Shown here piece after piece: positions 44,068 to 51,464 of a stretch of DNA of 64,000 bases; the stretch's first letter is position 1; every line of letters starts with the position of its first letter. Source of the DNA: an uncultured Oscillospiraceae bacterium (lineage in GTDB: Bacteria > Bacillota > Clostridia > Oscillospirales > Ruminococcaceae); NCBI GenBank assembly GCA_910579545.1, contig CAJTVI010000001.1, positions 124,001-188,000 on the forward strand, read 5' to 3'. The position numbers were made by a program, and so were the translations under genes. Under the pieces are notes generated by a model. It saw only the letters and a list, made by a program, of their open reading frames with translations. It was not told the DNA's origin and searched no databases.

Positions 44068-45234
44068 ATGAAGGACGCGATGCGGGCCTTAAAAAAGCGC
44101 CCGGTGCTGGTTTTGTTTTTTGGCTTTTTGTTCGGCTTTATGGTACTGGACGGCCTTTGGCCCAAGCGGGAGTTTTCTGAACTGGAAAACAAAAAGCTGG
44201 CCCAGTTCCCCGAGTTTTCCTTTTCGTCCCTTTTCCGCAACGAGTGGACGGCCAAGTACGGCGACTATGTAAAGGAGCAGTTTGCCCTGCGGGATACCTG
44301 GATCGACCTGCAGAGCCGCAGCGAAACGCTGCTGTTTCAAAAGGCGGAGGTAGGCGGCCAGCTGCTGGGGGCGGACGACATGCTGTTTACCAAGGTGTTT
44401 GCCCTTAAGACCGGCGAGGTAAAGCAGCTGCCCCGCAACATCAGCGCGGTGGCCCAGTTCAGCGCGCGGCACCCCGGCCAGGTGACCTTTTTGCTGGCCC
44501 CCTCGGCCAGCCTTGTCTACCCCGAAAAGCTGCCCTTCCACGCGCCGATGCTGAACGAAAACGCCTTTTTGGACGACATTTTTGCCGAGATCGGCCAGAG
44601 CGCCCGGGTGCTGGACCTGCGCGGGCTGTTCAGCGCCCATAAGGACGAATACCTTTACTACCGAACCGACCACCACTGGACGAGCGGCGGGGCCTGGCTT
44701 GCCTACACCGAGTTCTGCCGGCAGGAGGGGCTTGCGCCCTTTGACCCGGCGGCCTATACGGCGGTGGAGGTGCCAAACTTTTACGGCACCAGCTATTCCT
44801 CCGCCCGCACCTGGAACGCCGTGCCGGACATCATCACCTGGTACGAACTGCCCAGCCGCCAGACCATCTGGGATGTAACGGCCGGCCCCGAGGCGCTGGC
44901 CGTGCTCTCGGAGGACGACCTTTACAACCAGGACGCCTTTGCCACCCGCGATAAATACGCCGCCTTTTTGCACGGCAACCCCGGCTACAGCACGGTTACC
45001 GGCAGCGGCGAGGGCAGCATTTTGGTTATTAAGGACAGCTACGCCAACTGCTTTGTACCCTACCTCACCGCAAACTACGCCAAGATCGGGGTGCTGGACC
45101 TGCGCAATTACAGTTACAGTGTGGACGCGCTGATGCAGGCCGAGGGGTACGACAAGGTGCTGATCCTTTATAACTTCCAGAGTTTCAAATCCGATGGGTA
45201 CCTCTATAACCTCAACCGGGACCCCATTGAATGA
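44068..45234 (+). CDS. DHHW family protein (AlgJ/AlgX-like SGNH acetyltransferase partner)
   Basis: 388 aa; AAAAGGAGG precedes the ATG. One N-terminal anchor helix (about residues 14-32), then an extracytoplasmic domain. Catalytic features are TDHHWTS (about 197, the Asp-His pair) and VIKDSYANCFVPYL (about 322, nucleophile Ser). It likely takes the acyl group delivered by the adjacent MBOAT protein and places it on a surface polymer that is not identified here. Last gene of the cassette, followed by a terminator. Confidence 0.9.
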   Translation: MKDAMRALKKRPVLVLFFGFLFGFMVLDGLWPKREFSELENKKLAQFPEFSFSSLFRNEWTAKYGDYVKEQFALRDTWIDLQSRSETLLFQKAEVGGQLLGADDMLFTKVFALKTGEVKQLPRNISAVAQFSARHPGQVTFLLAPSASLVYPEKLPFHAPMLNENAFLDDIFAEIGQSARVLDLRGLFSAHKDEYLYYRTDHHWTSGGAWLAYTEFCRQEGLAPFDPAAYTAVEVPNFYGTSYSSARTWNAVPDIITWYELPSRQTIWDVTAGPEALAVLSEDDLYNQDAFATRDKYAAFLHGNPGYSTVTGSGEGSILVIKDSYANCFVPYLTANYAKIGVLDLRNYSYSVDALMQAEGYDKVLILYNFQSFKSDGYLYNLNRDPIE

Positions 45235-45266
45235 GGATGCCCCTTTTGATGCTGTATTGACGCTGC

Positions 45267-45310
45267 AAAGCCCTTTGGCCCGCCGTTTACGGGAGGCCAA
45301 AGGGCTTTTT
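45267..45310 (+). terminator. terminator of the MBOAT-DHHW cassette
   Basis: AAAGCCCTTTGGCC pairs with GGCCAAAGGGCTTT, followed by TTTTTG. Confidence 0.88.
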
Positions 45311-45336
45311 GCCGGGGCAAGCCCCCTATAACAGAT

Positions 45337-45384
45337 AAAGCAAAGAGCGCCGGCCGGAGAAGAAAGGTCGGCGCTCTTTGCTTT
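45337..45384. terminator. terminator of the amidohydrolase gene (bidirectional stem)
   Basis: AAAGCAAAGAGCGCCG and its perfect complement frame a 16-nt loop; the A/T-rich outer arms give T-rich tails on both strands. It lies 70 nt beyond the minus-strand amidohydrolase stop. Confidence 0.7.
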
Positions 45385-45453
45385 GTTGGAACCGCTGCCG
45401 CTGCCTGCAGCGGCCCTATGCTCAAGGCAGGCCGGGCGCAGGGCGCAAAACGC

Positions 45454-46587
45454 TCAGCAGAAATCGGCCTGGCAGAACATACATTTTCCGCCCTTGAAGG
45501 TCATCATGGGCACAAGCACCTGGCTGCCCTCAAAGCGGTTTTGGTTGATATCCTCATAGGGGACGGCCTTTTGTTTCAGCCGCAGGATGCACACATCCGC
45601 CTCGGTGCCCTCGGCAAGGCTGCCAAGCTCGGGGCGGCCGATCAGCCGGGCCGGCGTGATGGTTGCGGCATCCAGCACCTGCCCAAGGCCCATGCCAAAG
45701 TCCAGATACTTGGACAGGATGCGCGGCAGGCTGTGCAGCGGCTGCAAAAAATAGCTGGAGGTATTTACGTCGCTGCTGATCACATCCGGCGCAAAGCCCT
45801 GGCTTACCGCCCTGCGGCAAACCTCCAGATCATAGTTGCTGCGGCCGTTGGAGGCGTCAAACAGCACCCCGCGCTCCCGCGCCGCCCAAAGGCCCTCCAG
45901 CACCTGGCCGTCCTGGCCAAGGCAGCTGTACTGGCCGCGGTTTTGATAGATGTGGCAGATCACATCCCCAGGCCGCAGCATCTCCGCGATCTGGTCCAGC
46001 GGCAGGATGGGGGCGGTCACATGTACCACCACCCGGGTGCCGGCCTTTTCGGCCAGCTCCACCGTGCGGCGCAGGGACGCCTCGGCCTGCCCGGCCGGAA
46101 CAATGCCCTGGGACATCCGGGTTTTGAGCGCAACCAGATTGTCCGGGTATTCCCGGAACAGCCGCAGGATCTTTTGCTCGTCAAACAGGGCAGGGTCGAG
46201 GTTTTCGGGGTACTGGTCGGTGGCCTGCCCGCCCGAGGCAACCAGCAGATAGTTTAAGATGCGCACGTCGCTCATGGCCATTACGCTGCGCCGGTACAAC
46301 TCGTAGGAGCCGGCGCCGCAGCTGCCGCCGTCCACCGCGGTGGTAATGCCGCTGCAAAAGGCGTTCGCATCCGGGTTTACGCCGTTTTCAGTGCCGCGGT
46401 AAAAATAGTGCACATGGTAGTCGATCAGCCCGGTGGTTACAATACACCCCTTGGCGTCCACGATTTGCCGGTAGGTGCGGCCCGGATCCGGCCGGGCGAT
46501 CTTTCCATCCGCCAGGGCCAGGTCCCGCTGCTCCATCCGCCCCAGCGCAGGGTCGTACACCGTTCCGTTTTTGATGAGAAAATCCAA
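45454..46587 (-). CDS. amidohydrolase family protein linked to a TRAP transporter
   Basis: 377 aa from TTG 46587, chosen because GGAAGGAG lies 7-8 nt upstream and homology-like sequence begins there (DFLIKNGTVYDPALG). Metal ligands of the amidohydrolase barrel are visible: HVH in GLIDYHVHYF (about residue 58), the candidate bridging Lys in LVALKTRMS (about 153), His in VVHVTAP and CHIYQNRG, and Asp in VISSDVNTSS. The sequence resembles dihydroorotase/D-aminoacylase/deacetylase-type enzymes; the substrate is unknown. It lies directly downstream of the TRAP genes, so it probably hydrolyses the imported compound. The final residues CMFCQADFC carry three Cys. Confidence 0.85.
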   Translation of the reverse strand: MDFLIKNGTVYDPALGRMEQRDLALADGKIARPDPGRTYRQIVDAKGCIVTTGLIDYHVHYFYRGTENGVNPDANAFCSGITTAVDGGSCGAGSYELYRRSVMAMSDVRILNYLLVASGGQATDQYPENLDPALFDEQKILRLFREYPDNLVALKTRMSQGIVPAGQAEASLRRTVELAEKAGTRVVVHVTAPILPLDQIAEMLRPGDVICHIYQNRGQYSCLGQDGQVLEGLWAARERGVLFDASNGRSNYDLEVCRRAVSQGFAPDVISSDVNTSSYFLQPLHSLPRILSKYLDFGMGLGQVLDAATITPARLIGRPELGSLAEGTEADVCILRLKQKAVPYEDINQNRFEGSQVLVPMMTFKGGKCMFCQADFC

Positions 46588-46673
46588 GAAAATGCTCCTT
46601 CCTGTCAGGGCTGGCCTTTGCGAACCCATTGGTGTATTGCCGGCCTTTTTGCGCTGCGGCCGGGCTTTGCCTG

Positions 46674-46710
46674 CAAAAAAGGGGTACTGTTGCGGTCAAC
46701 AGCACCCCTT
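46674..46710 (-). terminator. terminator after dctP
   Basis: On the minus strand AAGGGGTGCTGTTG pairs with CAACAGTACCCCTT, followed by TTTTTGC. It separates the TRAP genes from the amidohydrolase gene, which may be read by read-through or an unseen promoter. Confidence 0.78.
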
Positions 46711-46721
46711 TATGGTCAGGT

Positions 46722-47783
46722 TCAGGCTGCTGCGATGGCATCCAGCAGGGCGTCGACCTTCTCGTCGCCCAGATTCTCACGGACCATGTCGTAAACCACC
46801 TGAGCGGTCTTACGCAGGGACTCCATGTCCGCCTCGCTGAAGGTAACGATCTCGCAGCCCGCGTCGATGCAGGTCTGCTTGTCGGCAGCGATCTGCTCGT
46901 CCGAAAGGGTCGCGGCGTAGGCCACCGCCTCAGCGGCGCACTCATCGACCAGGGCGCGGGTGTTGTCCGGCAGGGCCTGGTAAACGGTATTGCTCATAAA
47001 GAAGGTGATGATGTGGCCAAGATGGTTGGTCTCAACAACATACTTCTGCACTTCCTGGAAGTTGTTGCCCACGATGTTCATGTAGGGGTTTTCCTCGCCG
47101 TCGATGCTGCCCTGCTGCAGGCCCATAAAGACCTCGGTGAACTGCATCGGGGTGGCGGCGGCGCCCAGGGCGTTCCAGTAAGCGATGTGGTAGTTGTTGG
47201 TCATGGTGCGGATGCGCTGGCCGCTCAAATCGGCCAGGGAATTGACCGGCTTGTTGGTGGTAAGCTGGCGGAAGCCCGCGTCCGAGTAGCCCAGCATATG
47301 CACGCCGGCCGCCTCGCAGTAGCTGTTGAGGGTGGTGGAGGCGTAGTCGCTGGAAAGCAGCGAACGCATCTGCTTCACATCGGTAAACAGGTTGGGCATA
47401 TCAAACAGGCCCATCTCGGGTACAAAGTCCACAAGGTCGGTGGTCATGCCGGTGCCGATGTCGATCGAGCCGGCCACAACCGCCTCGGTAAACTCGGTGG
47501 TGTTGCCCAGCTGGCCGCCGGGATAGATGTCCACCGTGATGCTGCCGCCGGATTTGGCCTCAATGAGTTCCTTGAACTTTTCGACCATCTTGTAGTTGAT
47601 GGTGGTCTCGGCAACGGTCATGGCGGCGGTCCAGCTATAACTGCCATAATCCTCGCCGGTGGCCTCGGCCGGGGCGGAGCCCGCATCCGGGGCCTGAGCA
47701 GGCGTGCTGCCGGAAGAGCCGCCGCACGCTGCCAAGCTCAATGCTAACACAAGAGCGAGCGCCAATGCAAGTACCTTTTTCAT
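46722..47783 (-). CDS. dctP: TRAP transporter substrate-binding protein (DctP family)
   Basis: 353 aa. Signal peptide with lipobox SLAAC (Cys about residue 20), so an anchored lipoprotein, as expected in a Gram-positive cell envelope. The DctP domain shows GGQLGNTTEFTEAVVAGSIDIG (about 90), the carboxylate-binding Arg region LSGQRIRTM (about 190), and TEVFMGLQQGSIDGEENPY (about 222). It captures the substrate, usually an organic acid or an acylated amino acid, for the DctQM permease. Third gene in dctQ-dctM-dctP order. Confidence 0.95.
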   Translation of the reverse strand: MKKVLALALALVLALSLAACGGSSGSTPAQAPDAGSAPAEATGEDYGSYSWTAAMTVAETTINYKMVEKFKELIEAKSGGSITVDIYPGGQLGNTTEFTEAVVAGSIDIGTGMTTDLVDFVPEMGLFDMPNLFTDVKQMRSLLSSDYASTTLNSYCEAAGVHMLGYSDAGFRQLTTNKPVNSLADLSGQRIRTMTNNYHIAYWNALGAAATPMQFTEVFMGLQQGSIDGEENPYMNIVGNNFQEVQKYVVETNHLGHIITFFMSNTVYQALPDNTRALVDECAAEAVAYAATLSDEQIAADKQTCIDAGCEIVTFSEADMESLRKTAQVVYDMVRENLGDEKVDALLDAIAAA

Positions 47784-47852
47784 TGTTCTTTTCTCCTTTG
47801 AATGATATAATTACTGTATAAGGGCGTTTGCCCTTTACAATCGGGAAACGCC

Positions 47853-49142
47853 TCAGCCAACCAGCGCCAGGCTCAATGCCGGGATAAAGGTGATCAGCAT
47901 CAGGCAGATCAGGAAGGCCGCCAGGAATGGGACGGTCGCCTTGGCCAGCTTGAGCATGGGGATCTTGGTCATGCCGGAGGCCACGAAGAGGTTGATGCCC
48001 ATGGGCGGGGTGATCATGCCGATGGCGAGGTTGGCGGTCATGATGATGCCAAAATGCACCGGATCGACCCCAACAGCTGTGGCGATGGGCAGCAGGATCG
48101 GGGTAAGGATCATGATGTTGGGGATGTTGTCGATGATCATGCCGCAAACCAGCATGATGAGGTTCATCAGCAGCAGGATGATGATCTTGTTGTCGGTAAC
48201 GCTCAGCACCGCCTTGGAGATGGTCTGCGGGTAGCGCAGCAGGGTCATGACCCGCGCAAAGGCGTTGGCCGCCGCGATCACAAACAGGATGTTGACATAG
48301 GTTTTGGCGCCCGACACAAACACCCGGCCAAGATCCTTCCACTTGAGGGTCTTGTAGGCAAAGATGCAGACCAGCAGGCCGTAGACCACCGAGATCACCG
48401 CTGCCTCGGTAGGCGAGCAGATGCCCGAGTAGATGCAGCCCAGGATGATCACCGGGGTCAGCAGCGCCCAGAAGCTCTCCTTGAAGAGGGGAAAAAAGCC
48501 CTTGGCCCGGATCGAGTTGTAGTTGGCCATCAGCTTTTCGCGGTCCTCGCCGTTGCGGGTGCAGTAGATGTAGCAGTAGACCATCAGGGCCACGCCGATG
48601 AGGATGCCGGGCAGGATGCCGGCGCTGAACAGGGCCGATGGGGAGGCGTTGGCCGCCGCGGCATAGATGATGTACGAGATGGAGGGCGGGATGATGACCC
48701 CCAGGCCGCCGGCCACCGTGACGATGGCGGTGGAGAAGGTTTTATCGTAGCCCATTTCCACCAGAAATGGGATGGTCATTGCGCCCACCGCCGAAACGGT
48801 CGCGGGCGAGGAGCCCGAGATGGCCGCGTAGAACATGCAGGTAATGACCACCGCGCAGGGGAAGCCGGCCCGCTTGTTGCCGATGAAGTAGGCAAAAAAG
48901 TCGAACAGGCGCTGGGAAAGGCCGCCCTCGGCCATGATCATGCCCGAGACCATAAACAGCGGCACCGCCAGCAGGGTAAAGCTGTTCATGCCGGAGAACA
49001 TGGCGCGCACTACATCGGCAGGGCCATAGTTGAGGTTGCCGATCAGGTTGGGCAGCATGCTCAGCAGGCCAAACACACCGCCCACCGGCAGCGAGATGAC
49101 CAGAAGCAGGGCCAGCAGGAGCATAAACAAACCGATTGCCAT
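47853..49142 (-). CDS. dctM: TRAP transporter large permease (DctM)
   Basis: 429 aa, about twelve helices, complete. Family motifs: FGLLSMLP, GGLGVIIPPSISYIIYAAAANASPSALFSAGILPG (about 145-180), SPTEAAVISVVYGL, and DNIPNIMILTPILLPIATAVGVDPVHFGIIMTANLAIGMITPPMGINLF. This subunit couples substrate import to a sodium gradient. It abuts dctQ with no gap. Confidence 0.96.
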   Translation of the reverse strand: MAIGLFMLLLALLLVISLPVGGVFGLLSMLPNLIGNLNYGPADVVRAMFSGMNSFTLLAVPLFMVSGMIMAEGGLSQRLFDFFAYFIGNKRAGFPCAVVITCMFYAAISGSSPATVSAVGAMTIPFLVEMGYDKTFSTAIVTVAGGLGVIIPPSISYIIYAAAANASPSALFSAGILPGILIGVALMVYCYIYCTRNGEDREKLMANYNSIRAKGFFPLFKESFWALLTPVIILGCIYSGICSPTEAAVISVVYGLLVCIFAYKTLKWKDLGRVFVSGAKTYVNILFVIAAANAFARVMTLLRYPQTISKAVLSVTDNKIIILLLMNLIMLVCGMIIDNIPNIMILTPILLPIATAVGVDPVHFGIIMTANLAIGMITPPMGINLFVASGMTKIPMLKLAKATVPFLAAFLICLMLITFIPALSLALVG

Positions 49143-49625
49143 TTATTCTCCCTCCTTAATACCCTTGAGATCGAGGATGATGGCCTGGATCTGCCGGATG
49201 ATACTGAGCACAAAGCAGAAGGTGGTAACGTAATAGATGCCCGCCACCGGGATCTGCAAAGCGGGGCTTTTTTGGCTGACGCTGGCCGCGTTGGCCGCAA
49301 CCTCCAGCCCACCCCAGACGCACAGGCACATAAACACCACCATGATAACGCCGCAAAGGATATTGATCACATTTTGCACCTTTTTGGGCAGGATGGCGGT
49401 GAGGGTATCCACCCGGATGGCGCTGTGCTGCCGGATCGAGCAGGACAGGCAGAAAAATGCGCTCAGCGCAAGGCAGTAGCAGCAGATCTCGTCTGACCAG
49501 CCCAGCGGCTGCTTGAATACATACCGCAGGATCACGTTGACAAAGGACAGAATCGTCATGACGATCAAAAAGAACGCCAGGCAGACGTATTCAAAGTTCT
49601 TGTCAAGCCATTTTAGAAATGACAT
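49143..49625 (-). CDS. dctQ: TRAP transporter small permease (DctQ)
   Basis: 160 aa, four helices (about residues 12-32, 48-66, 86-108, 128-148) with the family pattern NVILRYVFKQPLGWSDEICCYCLALSAFF. First gene of the TRAP operon, transcribed from the promoter at 49706-49734. Several Cys residues in the second helix are unusual but not diagnostic. Confidence 0.94.
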   Translation of the reverse strand: MSFLKWLDKNFEYVCLAFFLIVMTILSFVNVILRYVFKQPLGWSDEICCYCLALSAFFCLSCSIRQHSAIRVDTLTAILPKKVQNVINILCGVIMVVFMCLCVWGGLEVAANAASVSQKSPALQIPVAGIYYVTTFCFVLSIIRQIQAIILDLKGIKEGE

Positions 49626-49705
49626 CTGGACTCCTCCTCTTCTTTTTTGCTGTGGGGCTTGCTATGGATTTTTACCATTTTTTTGTGAACCTTGTGCTGT
49701 TAAAA

Positions 49706-49734
49706 ATTATAGATTGACGGTTTTAGTAAGTAAA
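49706..49734 (-). promoter_or_regulatory. promoter of the TRAP operon
   Basis: Minus strand TTTACT (49734-49729), 17-nt spacer, TATAAT (49711-49706). The 333-nt gap between dctQ and the LysR gene is markedly AT-rich compared with the rest of the window. Confidence 0.6.
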
Positions 49735-49735
49735 G

Positions 49736-49761
49736 TTAATTGTTTTTTGATGAACAATTAA
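49736..49761. promoter_or_regulatory. inverted repeat in the dctQ/lysR intergenic region, operator candidate
   Basis: Perfect 9-bp arms TTAATTGTT and AACAATTAA separated by 8 nt. It lies immediately upstream of the TRAP -35, the normal place for a LysR-type activator site. Confidence 0.5.
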
Positions 49762-49958
49762 AAAAACTAATAGATGCGTTTTGCTGGGGATCCCCCTCGG
49801 CAGATTGCATAAATATATAAGCCTTTTCTTTCTGATTTGACGGAATGGACGCAAAAGCCTGTGTAAAATGCACAAAGTTATGAGTTTGTTTTCTACTGCC
49901 GCAAGAGCACACGGCGGGGGAAAGTCCCCCTGCGGATACGAAAGGAGTGGCGTGTAGT

Positions 49959-50891
49959 ATGGACCTGAAACAGCTGGAATACATTGTGGCGATCGAAAAG
50001 TACGGTACCATGACCGATGCGGCAAAGTATCTTTTTATCACGCCGTCCGCCCTGAACCAACAGCTGCTCAAGCTGGAAAAGGAGTTGGAGATCCCGCTGT
50101 TTACCCGCAACCGGCGGCATATGGAGCCCACCGAGGGCGGGCAGGTCTACCTGAAGGCGGCCAAGCAGATGCTGGCGCTGCGGCAGGCCACCTACGCGCA
50201 GCTGCAGGACCTTGCCAACTGCCAGACCGGGTCTTATGAAGTGGGGCTGACCTTTGAGCATGGGTCGGACCTGTTTGCCCGCATCTATCCCCTGTTTCAC
50301 GAAAAATACCCCGGCATCTCGATCCAGTGCCACCAGCTGCTGGTGCCCGAGATGCTGGAGATGCTGAACACCGGCCAGCTGGACATCGCCTTTATCCTTA
50401 CCGGCACGCCGGACAGCTACGATGTGGAATATACCCGCCTCAGCGAGGAAAACCTGCTGGTGGGGCTGCACCGCAGCCATCCGGCGGCGCACCTGGCCGG
50501 CCCGGACAGCGCGCAGCCCTGCGCCACCATTGATTTTTCGCTGCTGAAGGGGGACGCCTTTGCCACTGCCCTTTCCAGTTCCACCATGCGCACCGAGCTG
50601 ATCGACCCAATCTTTGAGCGGGAGGGGTTCTTCCCCAGGATCATGATGGAATCCAGCTTCAACGCCTTTTTGGAGCAGCTGGCCGGGCTGGGCCTGTGCG
50701 ACACGATCATCCCCCAGTCCCGGGTCACCAACCGCAGGGACCTCGTCTGGTTTTATCTGCCGGGCCATCCCCGCTTCCAGTTTGGGGTGGCCTACCCCAA
50801 GGGGTACCGGCTCAACCGGGCGCTGCGGGATTTTATCGAACTGGCCCGGCAGGACGCGCAGACCCATATGCAGTTCCCTCCGCCGGGCTGA
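49959..50891 (+). CDS. LysR family transcriptional regulator
   Basis: 310 aa from ATG 49959 (MDLKQLEYIVAIEKYGTMTDAAKYLFITPSALNQQLLKLEKELEIPLFTR). The winged helix-turn-helix fills residues 1-60 and the effector-binding domain follows (about 90-295). GAAAGGAG is about 12 nt upstream. It is divergent from the TRAP operon, the classic arrangement for a LysR protein that senses the imported substrate. Confidence 0.94.
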   Translation: MDLKQLEYIVAIEKYGTMTDAAKYLFITPSALNQQLLKLEKELEIPLFTRNRRHMEPTEGGQVYLKAAKQMLALRQATYAQLQDLANCQTGSYEVGLTFEHGSDLFARIYPLFHEKYPGISIQCHQLLVPEMLEMLNTGQLDIAFILTGTPDSYDVEYTRLSEENLLVGLHRSHPAAHLAGPDSAQPCATIDFSLLKGDAFATALSSSTMRTELIDPIFEREGFFPRIMMESSFNAFLEQLAGLGLCDTIIPQSRVTNRRDLVWFYLPGHPRFQFGVAYPKGYRLNRALRDFIELARQDAQTHMQFPPPG

Positions 50892-50908
50892 AAACCGGCG
50901 CAAAAAAA

Positions 50909-50950
50909 CAGGGCAGGCCGCTGTGTTTGCGGTTCTGCCCTGCTTTTTTG
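50909..50950 (+). terminator. terminator of the LysR gene
   Basis: CAGGGCAG pairs with CTGCCCTG with inner pairing, followed by CTTTTTTGTTTG. Confidence 0.8.
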
Positions 50951-51048
50951 TTTGTTCCGCCTGCTTTTTGTCTGCGCCGGGGAGCGGCCCCGCTTTTCCG
51001 GGGCTTATCCGGCGCCAATGGCCGGGCCCCGCGCCGGCGCGGCCGGCC

Positions 51049-51417
51049 TTACAGGATGCTTTGCCCAATGTGTTTTTGCTGCCGCCAAGCGGGCGGCAGG
51101 CCATCGTCCGCCCAGTATTCGTCCAGGGTCCGGATTTTATCCCCCTCAAGCCCAAAAAAGGAGGTTACATGGAAAGACTGTGAGCGGTCTTTGGGGTAAA
51201 CGCGGGTCACCGTAACAAGGGTATCCTGCAGCCGCTCCACCCGCTCGATTTGGCCGTCCCATTCGCCGGGATACTCGCAGTTGGCGATGATAAACTCCTC
51301 CAGTGTGAACTTCTCGTTGGTGCAGTGCCATAAGACGCGGGCGTCCTTTGTAAAATACCCGCGGATGCCCTGCGCGTCCTGCGCAAGCACATCCCGCCAA
51401 AATCCATATACGTCCAT
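51049..51417 (-). CDS. SnoaL/NTF2-like fold protein
   Basis: 122 aa from ATG 51417, AAGGGGG upstream. A cystatin/NTF2-like small domain pattern: DVYGFWRDVLAQDAQGIRGYFTKDARVLWHCTNEKFTLEEFIIANCEYPGEWDGQIERVE, with alternating beta strands to the end. Related proteins include SnoaL-like cyclases and unassigned domains of unknown function. No catalytic residues can be assigned. It follows the ABC-F gene by 47 nt and probably shares its transcript. Confidence 0.72.
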   Translation of the reverse strand: MDVYGFWRDVLAQDAQGIRGYFTKDARVLWHCTNEKFTLEEFIIANCEYPGEWDGQIERVERLQDTLVTVTRVYPKDRSQSFHVTSFFGLEGDKIRTLDEYWADDGLPPAWRQQKHIGQSIL

Positions 51418-51464
51418 GAATAAGGCCCCCTTTTTGTGCGCCCTGATCGGCGGGCCCGCGGGGC

